A DNA stretch of 64,000 nt from contig NC_041041.1 of the NCBI RefSeq assembly GCF_900634625.1, forward strand, positions 5,535,236 through 5,599,235, in the 5' to 3' direction. Both the position numbers and the translations under genes were made by a program. The first letter of the stretch is position 1. Every line of letters starts with the position of its first letter. This document shows positions 29,301-43,000 of the stretch, in pieces. The DNA comes from Parambassis ranga. Lineage: Eukaryota > Chordata > Actinopteri > Ambassidae. A model generated the notes under the pieces. It saw only the letters and a list, made by a program, of their open reading frames with translations, searched no databases and was not told the origin of the DNA.

Positions 29301-32300
29301 CTGTTTCAAGAGAGATGATATGAGGTAATTATGCAGGAGAACTTGCAGAGGGGAGAGAGAAAGGAGGGAGAGGAGCACAGAGAGGGAGATACGCTGGGGT
29401 TGGCTCGGTCTCTATGGAGAGAGGGAGAACCATCTGCATTCTGCACATGCACTGTCCGTCTGGCTCTCTGTTGCCTTCAATAAAAGCTGGCGCTGAAACA
29501 GACAGCCGGCAACAGAAAAGTCTTCAAACATACAGTATAGTCAGGCACACACTGGTCCTCGCACACACCCACGCTGGGATTCAAATTGCAGCACAAACCA
29601 GTCCTGTGGATTCGACCTTTACCCCAAGTCTAAATGGACTTCACAGGAGATAATGTGAATGGGGAGCTAATGGCATTGATTTAGAAACGTTTGAAAACAC
29701 ACAAAAGATCCAAATGTGCCTCTACTAACCACCTTTATTCAAGATACATCATGTCTGGGGCTTTGGATTTTTTTTTTCCCCAAGAGTATCCAAGCACCTA
29801 AAAAAACTAAAGCCTGACTCATGTATTGATCGGCCACATATATGTATATCCCTACATGTTGGTTGATGTGTGCCGATCTGAAAACTTTATTTTTACAGAA
29901 CATTAAGTAAAAATTCATATATGGTGTCATCACAGTTTAAAGTGCATGAGCTCCACTGCTTACAGTACTCTCTACATCTCTAAAGTACATGTGGCAGCTG
30001 AGCAGACGTACTGATGGTATATTGCTCCCAAGGTTGTCAGACATGCAGATTGTTTTTTTATTGTGACAGTCAACGACCCAGACAAGAACCAGCTCATTGT
30101 ATTTGACAACACTCTGTGTTCTCATACGGCCTTTGCAGACCATATCCTTTGAAGGATACAGCACCCCCTTTGAGACACAGCTGTTGTTGACAGAATGGAA
30201 GGTATTTGAAACCACAGTGGCCTTTGACCACAAACTTCCTATCACTTCAAATAAATCATTTTAAATCTTTCCTTAAATAGCAATAATTTCCTGTAAACTA
30301 AGGGGCTGAGTTAAAAATAAGCGTAACTTGCTTTTTATACTGTACTAGTAGTTTTACAGAGCCATTATAAACACATGCTAAGAGTCTTATACTTCTGTAA
30401 GTGTATAAAAATGTTTGAATTCTTGTAGACTAGGAGGTTGAGATCTACCAGACCAATCTGTGCAGAATCTGTATTCACATCAGCAACAGAGGGAGGAGAG
30501 CCAAAAAATGGATGATGCCACAAAGTTCAATGTAAAACAGCTTATACCCTTTTTAAACTGAATTTTAAAAACTGCTGACCATAGCATTAGACACTTCTAA
30601 ATTTTGCCTGTCTGGATGAGGCAACACTCCAAAAAGCAGTTAAAGAGCAAATCAAAGAGATGTGTAACTGGTCAGTAGTAGTAGTTCCTCTTACCTCTCT
30701 GATTTTGTCGCGTTTCTCTTTGACGTCAGGCTCTGGTGGCTCCCCATCACTGACACCCACCACCATAGGCATGGGGACAGGTGGTAAGGGTTTAGGCCCT
30801 GGATCTTTTTTCTTCATGTCCTCCATCACTTTGTTCTTCTCTGTCTGAATCTCAGCCTGCAGTTCCTCACGAGACTTTCGCAGCTTCTCTTTTGCCTCTT
30901 GCAGCGCTCGCTCGTGATCTGCACGAATCTTATCTCGCAGGCTCTCCTCATCCTCCCTGCAGGAAGAAGAAAAGAGCTGGGTAAGTTTTAGTTAGTGAAG
31001 AGAGTGTAAACTCTACACACAAGGAGTTGGCTTAGCTCACCTGGTTAAATAATGGTTAAATAAATAAATAAAAATTAGCCACAATTGACAAAAAACATGA
31101 GTATAAAGGATGCACAAAGTACTTAGATTTCTGAAGCCAGACATAGGAATACATATTGGTCTATGAAATATGTAGCACCACTTCCTGGTATTACATTCTA
31201 TATTTTAATATAATAGTAGAAGGCGTCACCAAATCAGCAGGTTGACCAGCCTTAAGAACAAAACCATTAGAAACTTAACCCCCAACCCCACTGGTCTGCA
31301 GTCACATCAGCTACAGGAAATGGGACAGGTGTGGAGGAACACAATGAGCAGGCAAGCAGAACTATAATGACACAAAAACATCATTTGAAGGTTCCACATG
31401 GTGGTAAAGCCCTAGGGTGTTGACACAACTCCACCCCACGAAGATGTGGGTCAGTAATGAAAAACAAACATAGCAGGGTGCTGAAGCAAAGGTGACAGGA
31501 GGACAATAAAGCTGTGCAGAGATGTAAGAAAATCTGCCTTTGAATTTTTTTTTTACATCTAAATAATCCATCAGATTTTTGAGATGTAAACATCCCATGA
31601 TGACACATGCAGGAGACATGCTTTGTTTTTCAGCTGGGAAATCTGCAGCTAGTAACACACATCGAGCTGACATGAAGTAAACAGAAGACAAAAAATACAA
31701 GTAACTTAGTGCCTATTGTACTACATCACATATGAGTGCTAAACTGGTGTTAGTGAGTAGTCATAATTGGTGTGTCATCTAAGTGCAAATGTCTGAGTCT
31801 GTTTGTGACTTTGTGTGTTATAAATGCAGGAAATGTGGAAGGAACTGACAACCTGCTGAGATCCATGTGGATCCAGCTGCAAGTGAGCCCACAGTGACAA
31901 AAAAGCAGAAGAAAAAGACATAAAATCAGTAACATTTAAAACAACAAATAGTAACAGATGGTCAATAACTTAATAAAGCAGCCTTAGGTTCAACAAGAGT
32001 AGATGTTTTCACATTTTGTTTGTACTTTTACTTTGTTCTTTGCTTTAGTTTTTTGACTCATGTGTCTAAAGACAACAACAAAACTCTTTATGTGGCTCAG
32101 CCGGGTCTTTTTGGACCTGTTTGTGCTCATTAGTAGATACTCCTTCACGTGCTGTTTTAGCATCCTGCTCCTAGTAGGATGGATTCTTGTTTTTATCTTC
32201 AGCTCCCATTTTCCGTACAGCAGGTATTTTAGGCTAGCGTCCCTCACATCTCATGCTTTTATGTGGACTTGTTTACATCCACATGCAGTCTATAACTAAA

Positions 32301-35300
32301 ATTACTACTGATCAGAAAAAAGACGAGGGACGAAGAAGCAGAGAGATGATGTGAGTCAGCCTGCATAAGAGCAGATGTCTTCATTGTATATCCGGTTGAT
32401 AAGGGAGTTCAGAGAGAAGTACTTCAGATACCTAAAAGGCCACTTATGATGAACCATGTAACATATCGACCGCTCTAACCTCAATGCATGTAATGTACTA
32501 TGGATGAGAGATGATACTAAGAACTAATTCAGCCTTTCTGGTATCACCGCCATAACCAAATGAAAGCACGTTTTACAAGTATGTGTAATCATATACTGAT
32601 TAAAGAATGTATAATGAGAGTGAAACAGGAAAGCAAGCATTAACCATTCATTTTCTTCAAACTACTTATCTTGTCAAGGTTCAACTTTCCAAACGTTACT
32701 GAGCAGGTAAACCCCCAATTATTCCCCCTTCTTACCAGAGTGTGTGAAAGCAAAGTACAACAATAACAATAAGGGTGTGATGATAAAAAAAACAGACAGT
32801 GACAAGAAAGAGATGAGGCATTTTATACTAATTATCCTTCACCCAACACAATGTGCATCCACTTTATAATTCTATCATAACACTGGATGTGAGGCCAACA
32901 GAGACTAAAATAAACAACTTCCATGTTATGCAACATCGCCCTGGAAACAACCCATAAATATTCATATTCTGCAACTCAGCGTGTGACTTTAATTAATAGA
33001 AAACATATTTTGCGACAACAAGGTGGAAATTGCATTGTGTATGGAATTGTGGAAGTGAATGTCTACATTTGTAAGGATGTGTCGAATGTGCTGCATTTAC
33101 TTTACCCATGTGTGCATTGCACTTGTTTGATGTATCCATGATGTGTCCTCTATTTCAAGGTCTTTGATGTGGTTTCTCTGTTGTTATGGTTTAAATCTTG
33201 CAATTCATGCGAGTGTGTATATACACCCAAGGGGCGTCAAGGGTGCCTTCAGCAACATGCATTTCAATGTGATATTTAGATGCCACTGAGTGTTCGCATA
33301 CGTGTGTGTATGAGATTTTAAGAAGCGTGATAAGAGAAAATGAGGAGGTTAAAGCTGACACATCTCTGACAGGGGTTGGTTAATTCTGCGCCATGTACGT
33401 ATATGTAAAGAGCCACAGAAACACAAACACCATTATACAAATTGGACAAACACTCCTTCACCCCCCCCCCCCACACACAGACATTAAGCATTAGCCTTCT
33501 GCCCCTCAACCTGCCATCCTCCATCTTTTATTTCATGTCACTCTTTCCTCCTCCTAAGCCATTATCATGCTCACTCTAGCACTGCTGGTGATTCCGTTGA
33601 ACTCTCATTTAATGTCAAACATGCAATCACAAGCACATCAACAACTGCCAGACTCAATTACCTTGACAAAGTGATGCAAAGCTGTGCACCCAGGTGACCA
33701 TGCCAGCCCTTAACTATCAAATATAATCTATGAAACATGCACAGAAATGTGAAATCATTGCAAATAATAACATAACATATTAACAAGGTATATGAGCTGG
33801 AATGTTCACATGATATGGCAAATTCACACCTCACCTCTGCAACTATAACCAATCACCAGAAGTAGTAAACTAAATTACATGCAAATGATCAGTTGCTTCA
33901 GTCAATTTCAGTCACTCAGCCTACAAGCAACCGTCAACTTTCTTGCATTTCACTGAAATTAATCTTCTCTGGCATCATCAAATCTGATGCTCAGCAAAGG
34001 CTCACCCTGTTCCATAGCAACTGCAGGGAAGCAGCAGTCATCTAACTGCCTGGTGGGGTATCTAAGACAAGGTTTTTAGAAGCAGAGGAAACACAAGGTT
34101 CTGGGGAAGAACGGCAGCGGCTGGCTGCCATGTTACTATGGCAACAACCAGACACACAGACACACATATAGACACACAGAGAGGGCATGGCAAGCAAGTA
34201 ATGTCTTAATTACTTAATTGACTCATTTATTCATGGGAATTAGACTGCTGGGCTATTAGTGACTGCACAGTGTCTGAACGTGCTGGTAGTCCAGTTGCAG
34301 GGGCAAGCACAAATACAGTGTGAAGGGTGACTATCAGACAAGATCTGAATCATCAGCAAGCTACAGTGTTAGATGCATAGTGTCTGTAAGAAAATCAGTT
34401 TTTATCTCATCAAGAGCACGATCCTGCTGCGACACAGTGAATTATTTAAATTAGGGGGTTTTAAGTCATCAACACTGAAAAGGTGCATTTATAAATAAAG
34501 CTACATCTAAAGCTAAATCTTCTGTGTCATCACTTGAGGGTTTTCTGACAAGTCTTTTGAAGCTCAGAGTGTTCATCGCCATCTTGGCAGAGGTCTAATT
34601 CACAGTTAATCAAAAATTGGTAAGGTAAAGGAAGCCTTGAATTAATCAGCTGAGTTATAAAAGCAGTTGTTATTGAAGTGGAAAATACCAACAGAGACCA
34701 AACCAGCCACTCAAAGGACTGCAGTTTTATTTTTTTTTTCATTGGCCTCAGCTTATCTACACCTCATGTCAGAGTGCTCATGAGTGTAACTCTCTCAGTT
34801 AAATTGAGTGTGACAGTGACTCATGATCTGAGTGACTGATGAGATAGTTTGACCCTTTTCACAACAAGGCTGGAGTGTGGCCTCCCCGACGCCAACTCAG
34901 GTTCAACCCTCTTCTGTTAAGATTGCTGCAGTCTGTAACTGTACACACTGCAGAATCGAAAAAGTCAGTCTATTTAAGAGTTGAACTATGAGTACATTCA
35001 GCAGCATGAGAGCTGACAGCAGCGGAGCAGCACATAGAGGTAGAAGAAAGCAAATGTCACCAGTGTTTACATTTCTATAAGGCCAAGATTATAATTCTTT
35101 GTGAGGTTCACACCTATGGTGTTATTCAGTAAACAACAGAACACAGAATGATGCTTCAACTTACTATGTAAAATTGGGTTGGGCTTGAACCTAAACATGT
35201 GACTAGGTAAAGCAGAATGACTGTTTTAAATGCATGTAAATGTCATAAACACTTAATAAAAAAGTACTGTTTTCACATAATGACTCCAGCAGAGGAACAT

Positions 35301-38300
35301 TGATGATGCATTTCCGCTGTTCTTCGAGAACACATGAGCTGTATGTGTTTTTGTCTTCACAGTTCACACACTGCTTCACCAGAGAGCTCTCGTGTGAATA
35401 GTGCCCAGTATTTTAAATAATCTGGACAAGTCTACTTCCAGTCGCATCAAGAGTGGAAAGAAGTGGGCCATGTTTAAAGGTTGGTAAGGCAGCAGAATTT
35501 TCTTGTCAGTTTTGTCTTCAGGGGTTCATTCTACAGGAACTCAACTTCAAATTCTTCATTTTTGTTTCCCAATGACCCAGTTGGCTCAAATGGAGGATGC
35601 AAAGCTGCACGTGTGTCGGCTCACAAGCCTCAATGTGGGTGTGTAATAGTATCCTCTCTCTGTTTTACATTCAGTTCTCATACCATCAATGTACACAGTT
35701 ACCCTGTCCTCAAAAATATGTTCAGTATCTCTTTCTGTTGTTGCCTGTCTTGGCTAGAAACCTTTGCATGTCACTTCTCTATTTTCCGAGAGTCGCCAAC
35801 TTGGCAACACTCATCTCCGTGTCAGTGGGAAAAAAAATGCCTCTCTGCACTGCTTGATGCGCATGTGCTGAACCGAACAAAACACACGCCTCGAACCAAG
35901 ACACAAGTACCGAACAGTTCTGATTTTTTCCTGAACCATCCCATGCCTACCTCCCACACATCGAGTGTTGCGTTGCACTATTATCCAAGTAGGAGAGATG
36001 TCTGTCCTCTATATTTGAGTCCTATATACCTTTTTCACACACATGTGTACAAACACACATATATAATACTGTATGTTTCAACACCTGAGCCCTCAGGCTG
36101 AACCCATACCGACATTCAAGCCCCCTGACCTACATCATGCCTGGATGACTAATGCCTCCATTCCACACACAGGAAGTCCATCTCCTGCAGTTGACACAGG
36201 TCCAGAGATGAAACAAACAGGCACTTCACCTGGCTGGTTGCAGCTTTGCCAGATAAGACTGAAATGAGTGTGACGACTGGACTGGAAGTTCAATCACCAA
36301 ACCGTTGGACAGAAGCAACCCTAGGGGTGCACTTATTTTCCACTTCAAAAAAGCACACACACAAGAGCAAATCTGTCAATAGTAATTGTTGCATTACTCT
36401 GATTATGCCGTTTACTATTCACTGACAGTAACTGGTGTATAACAGGACTGAGAGATGCCCTGCTAACTGTGGATTGGTGAGTACCTAGAGCCTCTAAAAA
36501 AATACACTTTCACAGTATCTAATCACAATGCAACCTTAAAACCCTTCACCATTTTTGCAAAATTAGTCTAAAATGCTGAGTAAATTAAACGCTGATCTTG
36601 TACCCTCTGGAGTATATGCCACATTTTTGGTCTATTTTAAAATGTAACACCACAGAGGATACTGGTTGTTTCAACATACAGAAATAGATGTCAGAAGATG
36701 ATAAGAGCTCCAATGTGGAACCATAGAATGAAGTCAGTACAACAATAAAAACTGGTATTTTACATATGTCATGGCACACAACAATTACGTTATGACATAC
36801 CAAGAAGAAAAGAGCCAAGTGTGACACTTCAATATTCAGCTTCAGTGCACAAGTACTGCAGACACTGTAACTGCTAGCATAAACATTGTGTCAGGATGTC
36901 AAATGTCAGCAGATAACTTTAAGACTACTTTAATGGATTGCTTCAGTTTTCTTTATGGTGTTGATTGAACCTACTGTTGTGTTCAATGCCAACTATTTTA
37001 CGATAGAACCATATAGAAACCTTTCAGTCAGGTAAAATCATAGGCTTGCCTGTTTGATCCTCAGCCCTGCCACATCCCCAGCTGTCTTTGTGTGTCATGT
37101 GTAAAGAGTCTATTCAGTAGATGTGTACATGCACAGTCAATTTTATCACACACAACAATTTTATGACAAATGTGGAGTGCAACCACAAGTGTAACAAGAC
37201 TTGCTCCCAAAACTTATACAAAAGCTTTTATTCCCAATGATTCTGTCCTAGTTTAAGATATTGTCTATAATTCAAGTGTTCTAGCATGTCATGACACAGA
37301 CAAAAAAAGAGATCCTATGTCCCATCCCCAGGCCGATCATAAATCTGACAGCTCTGGCACAAGTCGCAGTAATTATCAGGCCTGTGTTGTTATACTGGAT
37401 GCTGAAATCGCTGTTCACTTCAGAAAAGGTTTATCTGAAACTCGAGCCATAGAAACCTGAGGGCCAATTCTTAATTTGGCGTTGAGCGATCTCACTTTGA
37501 TCCCATCGCTACAACTGACAGAGAGCCATTGTGGAGTTAGGCTGCAGCTCCGGTTTTTGGCAGGCACAGGATTTGGTGAAGAGCTTTGTAGTTAACCATG
37601 GTCACATCGCCCCTGAAGACTGAGAGCCTCTCTCCCTCTATAACTTACTGTTTTTTTACTTTGATTTTGCTTCTTTTTTCGGACTGTGTGTCGTTACGTA
37701 TTCTGTCTATCACTGTGAACCTACTCGTGCAAACCAATTCAAACAAGTGTCCTTCTTTTTCCTTTTCTCTGGCTTTAAAGAGTTCCTCTCAGCACTGCTG
37801 CACTCCAAAGTGATGATGAAAGAGAGAGCGAGAAAGACACACTCCCAATCGGCACTACTGATGTTTCACACACTTTTACTTAAAGTCACACATATACACA
37901 CACGCACACAGAACTAACACCAAAGTTGACACCAGTTTGAATATATTAACATAAAAAAATCACTCTTTTCACTTATTTCCAAAGGGTTATAGGCAAATTA
38001 TAAATATATCAGGAACCAATGTATCTATTCAAACCTGAAAGGTGTAATGTAAGGTTTGCAGTTGGAACAAATCTATCAGCTGTTGACCACATTAATGTTC
38101 CCTCTCCTTAAATATAAGGTACGATTAAACTGGCATCCAGAGGCCATATCATGCACGATCTTTGTGCTTTTTTAGGAAACAGCACAGGTGATTGATGACA
38201 AACTATTTTCAGTGGTCGCTGTCCAATCAATTGGTGCAAAAAAGCCTCATCTAGACATAAATCAACTTAAATACTTACACTAAAACAGTCACGTTGCACA

Positions 38301-39962
38301 CCTTTATTATTTATACATTCCTACTTTATGGTAATTTACAGGCTGCATGCAGAAGTGTGCTTCTTCTTATGTGTGTTTATAAAGTGCTATATAAATCAAG
38401 TTATTATTATTATTATCAGAGTCTTTTCACAGACATTTTACTCAGCACGCAAATGAATGTATCAGCAGACTGATGGAATAATGGTGGCCAAAACCTAGTG
38501 TAGTGAACAGTACTGCTGATTCCCCCGTCAAGGTATGAGGGTCAATTAGTTTTTCAATCAATTCCTCCTTGCTCTTTTCTGTGTTAGCAGGTTTTCCACA
38601 GGCTTGCAGAACTGCAGAGCTCATAAGGTTTTGGCAAGCATTCATGTAGTTACATTAGAATTAAGTATATCACTGAAATGGAAATTAATCTTTTCATATT
38701 AGAATATTTCTCATAAGAATGTTTTTCTTCATATTCCAACAGAAAACAAATATTAAAGATCTCATTACTAAACAAGTCAAAGCCAACCAACACCCACATA
38801 TTGCAAGCTTTTGGTTGCTGTTGTAGTTTCTTTGGCTGGGAACCCAGACAGAGTTTCCTGCTAAGGAAAAAAATGTGTGTTTATGCATCATTTGTCTGTT
38901 TTTCATCACCTTGTACATTGTGCAAACATGATTTCTGTGTTTGTTAAAACTGACTGGCATCTGAGTGCACGGAAAAATGTGCTACGACCTTGTCACACAC
39001 CCACCTAACAACAAATACAACTATCACAATATGACCTTACAAAGTTCTAAAAATGAGTACGGACATTTTATGGCTTGCTCCTCTTTCAAGACCTTGAAGT
39101 GAGGCAACTGGATTGTACATGAGCCGCAAAAACATCACCGAGATGACAAAGTGACCTAGATGACTGAGAATCTTCACTGACATCTTGCTCCGCTTTGTTA
39201 TAGATCAGCATTCCATAGACCAACTGTGACTAAATATTTATCCATTCTGTGCTTCCTCTCACAACAAGTGAACAAAATACATATTCCAGTGATAGGTAGA
39301 CTGGTTATTTTTGTCTTTTCATCATCATATATGCTATAATTCAGTGCCATACTTTAATTTAAATGCACAGCTTTCAGTATATTAGTGTTGAGTAGCAATG
39401 CAAACAACTTTTTTTCATTTTTTTACTGAATGACAATGTCTATGAAAGTTCACAAAACACACAAATTGAAATGTAGCTTTCACCAAAATATGGCAAATCA
39501 AACACATTTCACTAATATCTATAACAAGAGGAGCTCATTTTTCAGAGCTTAGAGATTAGTGGCACCTATCGAAAGCTTTTTAAAAAAAGTTGTAGATAAT
39601 ATACTGATACTTGTTTATTCCTATTTTTGTAAAAATCTATATTAACTATAACTTATCTTGAGGTGTCTCGGCTTCTAATCATCATTGTACCATTGCCATA
39701 GAGATAAAGGACTCGGACAGAGACTAAAAAGTGACAGAAGCAGCAAACGCCCACAAACTGTGTGGTGTTAGAGTGGCATCAATCTAATGAGATGCACAGA
39801 ATAAATATGCTGCAATATTATACAATAATAATGAACAATTATATCCTCAACTATTTATCCTGTATTGGCTTATTCTATCTTAATGGAGAGCAAACCATGA
39901 ATCCAGAAAGCAGTAGTCTTTGGCATGAAACCACATAGAAGACTGAAAAAGTGCATCGTGGC

Positions 39963-40021
<59 letters not shown>

Positions 40022-43000
40022 CTCTCCAGCCATTCTGAGAGGCTGCAGCTGTGTCCCACAGAGAGAATAGCATTATGATCACATGAAAAACATGGGAATG
40101 AAACAAGAGAAAAAAAAACGGGAAATGAGATACACAGGGATCAGATCCGATAAAAAGCAGCAGTGCTAATGAGGAGATTATGCTTGATGGAAGTCCACTA
40201 CTCATTCTGCAGGCTGTTCACTCTAACTGCACTGATAAAATCTTCTGTAAACAAATTCATTAGGATTAATCTTCATGAAATTAGCATGAACATGGATCTG
40301 AAAGATGGATTTGTGTATGGTATCTTGTCTAAAAGGAAAAGGAAACAGATGGGCAGTTTATAATAAGCTTATAATAAGTTAAAATAAATTAGTTGTTAAG
40401 TTAAGTTGTAGTTACTGGAAGTCAACACAGTGACTTAGAGTCAAGGAAAAAAAAGAAAAATACAGTAAAACACCATCAGAGTGAGGGGGAAAAATAACCC
40501 TTGCCAAATCCTTCTTGCAGCTGGAAATTAACAGAACTCTGCCAGCCACTTAAGCAAGCAACCAGAAATCATGTGGAAGTTGTGTGTTCTTCTAAAGGCC
40601 AAGCTGGCAGGTAATACCACAAAAAAAGGACAATGTATTTATAATTTAACAATGCAGGAAGTATAACTACATCCATGTAATGGCCTTCACAACTGAAGGT
40701 GGTTAACGGTAAACTACAAAACATGGGACTTCCTTAAGAAAAGACTTTTATCCTCACTCCTTACTACCTTGCTTCAGCTATGCTCCCTACCTATTATAGC
40801 AAAAAACCTCAATTATCTGAACTCAACTGACATGCTCATTAAATCAACTAGATTGCCATATGCAAATTTCCTTGATAGCTAACATCACAAAGCCTGCAAC
40901 ATTAGATAAATGCAGTGTGGTTAAATCACAGCAAGCTGGCTAAGCTTAGCTTGCGCTGTATATTTGTCATTAGCAAGACAGTCGTAATGCATGACCATCC
41001 CCGCATCAGCGACGGTCTACGCTTAGAGTTACAATCTGTTCAGACACTGGCAATAAACAATAAATGTACATTACTTTGCACCTTTACACACTTTTAATGG
41101 TCTGGATAAAAACTTCCCATCATGCTCGGCACAGTAGCCATTCTACATTTGATGCAAATTGTGAAACTGTTCAACAGATATGTGGAAAAACTCTTGTTTT
41201 TTTGCACCAGAATGAAACAGCTACACTCCTGACACTAAACAGTGTGGGTGGATTCACGAGCCCTCTGCACTAACTGCAGCACCTCCATATTCTTTCACAG
41301 TACTAGTTTGTGTGTGTGTGTGTGATGGGGTGAGCTTCTGCACATACAAACCAGTGCTCTTTTATTAGCACTAAGGTTTTAACACACAAAGAAACACACA
41401 CACCTCACACAAACACTAACACGCAAACCATCCTAGATTTACTTTGCAGCTGACAGCCAAATGAAGCATGAAGACACAGAAATGATATCTAAGATCCCAC
41501 TAAATATGATAAATAGGTGCACTTTCATCTTGGCCCAAGTCTTAAATATGATCTGTGGGGTGGTGTGATGCTGATTTATGGCGGTACCAGGGTGCAAAAG
41601 CAAAGCTATGGCCCTGCAACTCTAACAATAACTGGCAAGGCAATAAATGGTAAAACCAGGCTAGGTGTAGTCACAGCAATAACATCCATTACCAGAGGGA
41701 TGCAATGTGAAAAGGCTGCACCTCAATTTGGGCATTTAATATCATGAAATCTGGGCTTCCACAGTCATTCCTGTCAGCAGCTAGGTGTTGGATGGCATAT
41801 GGGTCGTACAAATGACACATTTGTAAAAAGGTGGAATATTTGAAAGATTCAGAGGAGCTGGTGATAATACGCTCAACCTTCCCCAGACACATGACTTCTG
41901 TATCTTATTAATCTCCTGCTATTATTTCATCACATAAAAACAAAGATGGATGGATGTCTCAGGAAGTTCACTAAGCATCTGGAAGCACCAAAGATGCGAT
42001 GTACAGTAACACCAGGGCCAAATGGGCATTCAGAAAACAGGATATTACAGTATTGACCTCAGCATTTCCTGCAACAGGCTGTTTTTTTAATCAGCTGTGA
42101 ACATGTCGGAGTTGATTAAACAGACAATGTGGGGAAATGTGCTGCCCTATAAAACCATACACACATAATATACATTTCCTCTCATGATTACAAGGCAATA
42201 ACTGACAATTACACATTCACTAAAAAGGACAAGCACAGAGCCAAATTCTGGTTAATTCTGGTGGCAGATGGCAAGCCTGTCAAACCTTCTGAGCACTTTG
42301 GCAAGTGCCCAGCATGAATGCTCATGTTGTAATTTCCAAACCTGGACAGTTGAATACGAGTCTAAATGGACATATCTCTGCTGTCTGATAAATACGTAGG
42401 GCGAGAGAGACGGTATTCGATTGGATCAGTAATCGTTTTCTTGGTTATAATCCTGTTTTAAATAGGTATTAAAATGGACTGTATGCATAAAATAAATGTT
42501 TTAAGAAATCATAACATAGTAAGTGTTCCAGATTTCCCTGAAGTTACAATAGACCTTAAACATCACCAATGTACTCCATTTTCAGATAATTAAAATTGCT
42601 AATGTCCCCAAAATTCAGAGGAACACTTGGATTACCCCACAGCAAACAGATTAATAACCTTTGTTCTCTCAGAAGCTTTTATAAGGCTATTAACAGGTTG
42701 AACTTGCGAACAGAGAAGCGGTTCTGTGGGGTATTCTGTGGCCAAATAAAGTAAAGGTGAAATTATTACGAGGCTGTCTGTGTTCCTGAGGGTCTCTTTA
42801 AATGCTAACGCGCCTCATTTTCCAGGAGCTATTTGAACCCTGTTCCTCTGGAGCACACTGTGATGACTTTAAGAACAGCTGAGGCAGCCATAACAAAAAG
42901 TTAATTGAACACATTTCCATAAGCACAGCACAAAAAAACATGTTGCATCACACTGAAGGCACACAGCTTTACTGCTCAACATTTAAAATACATTATCACA

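Larger units (their letters stand above)
20203..30694 (-). other. man1a2 intron 2
   Basis: A 10.5-kb intron. Contents that can be supported are a LINE-like 3' tail (about 20520-20717), a GT microsatellite (22706-22732), a hAT-type element (23806-24235), an AAAAT microsatellite (about 25117-25144) and a TTAA-flanked MITE (27643-28047). The rest shows nothing recognisable. Confidence 0.75.

Noticed and set aside
35481..36101. 206-codon plus-strand frame in man1a2 intron 1
   Set aside because: It starts at TTG, shows no domain or signal, and runs through CA-rich simple sequence near its end.
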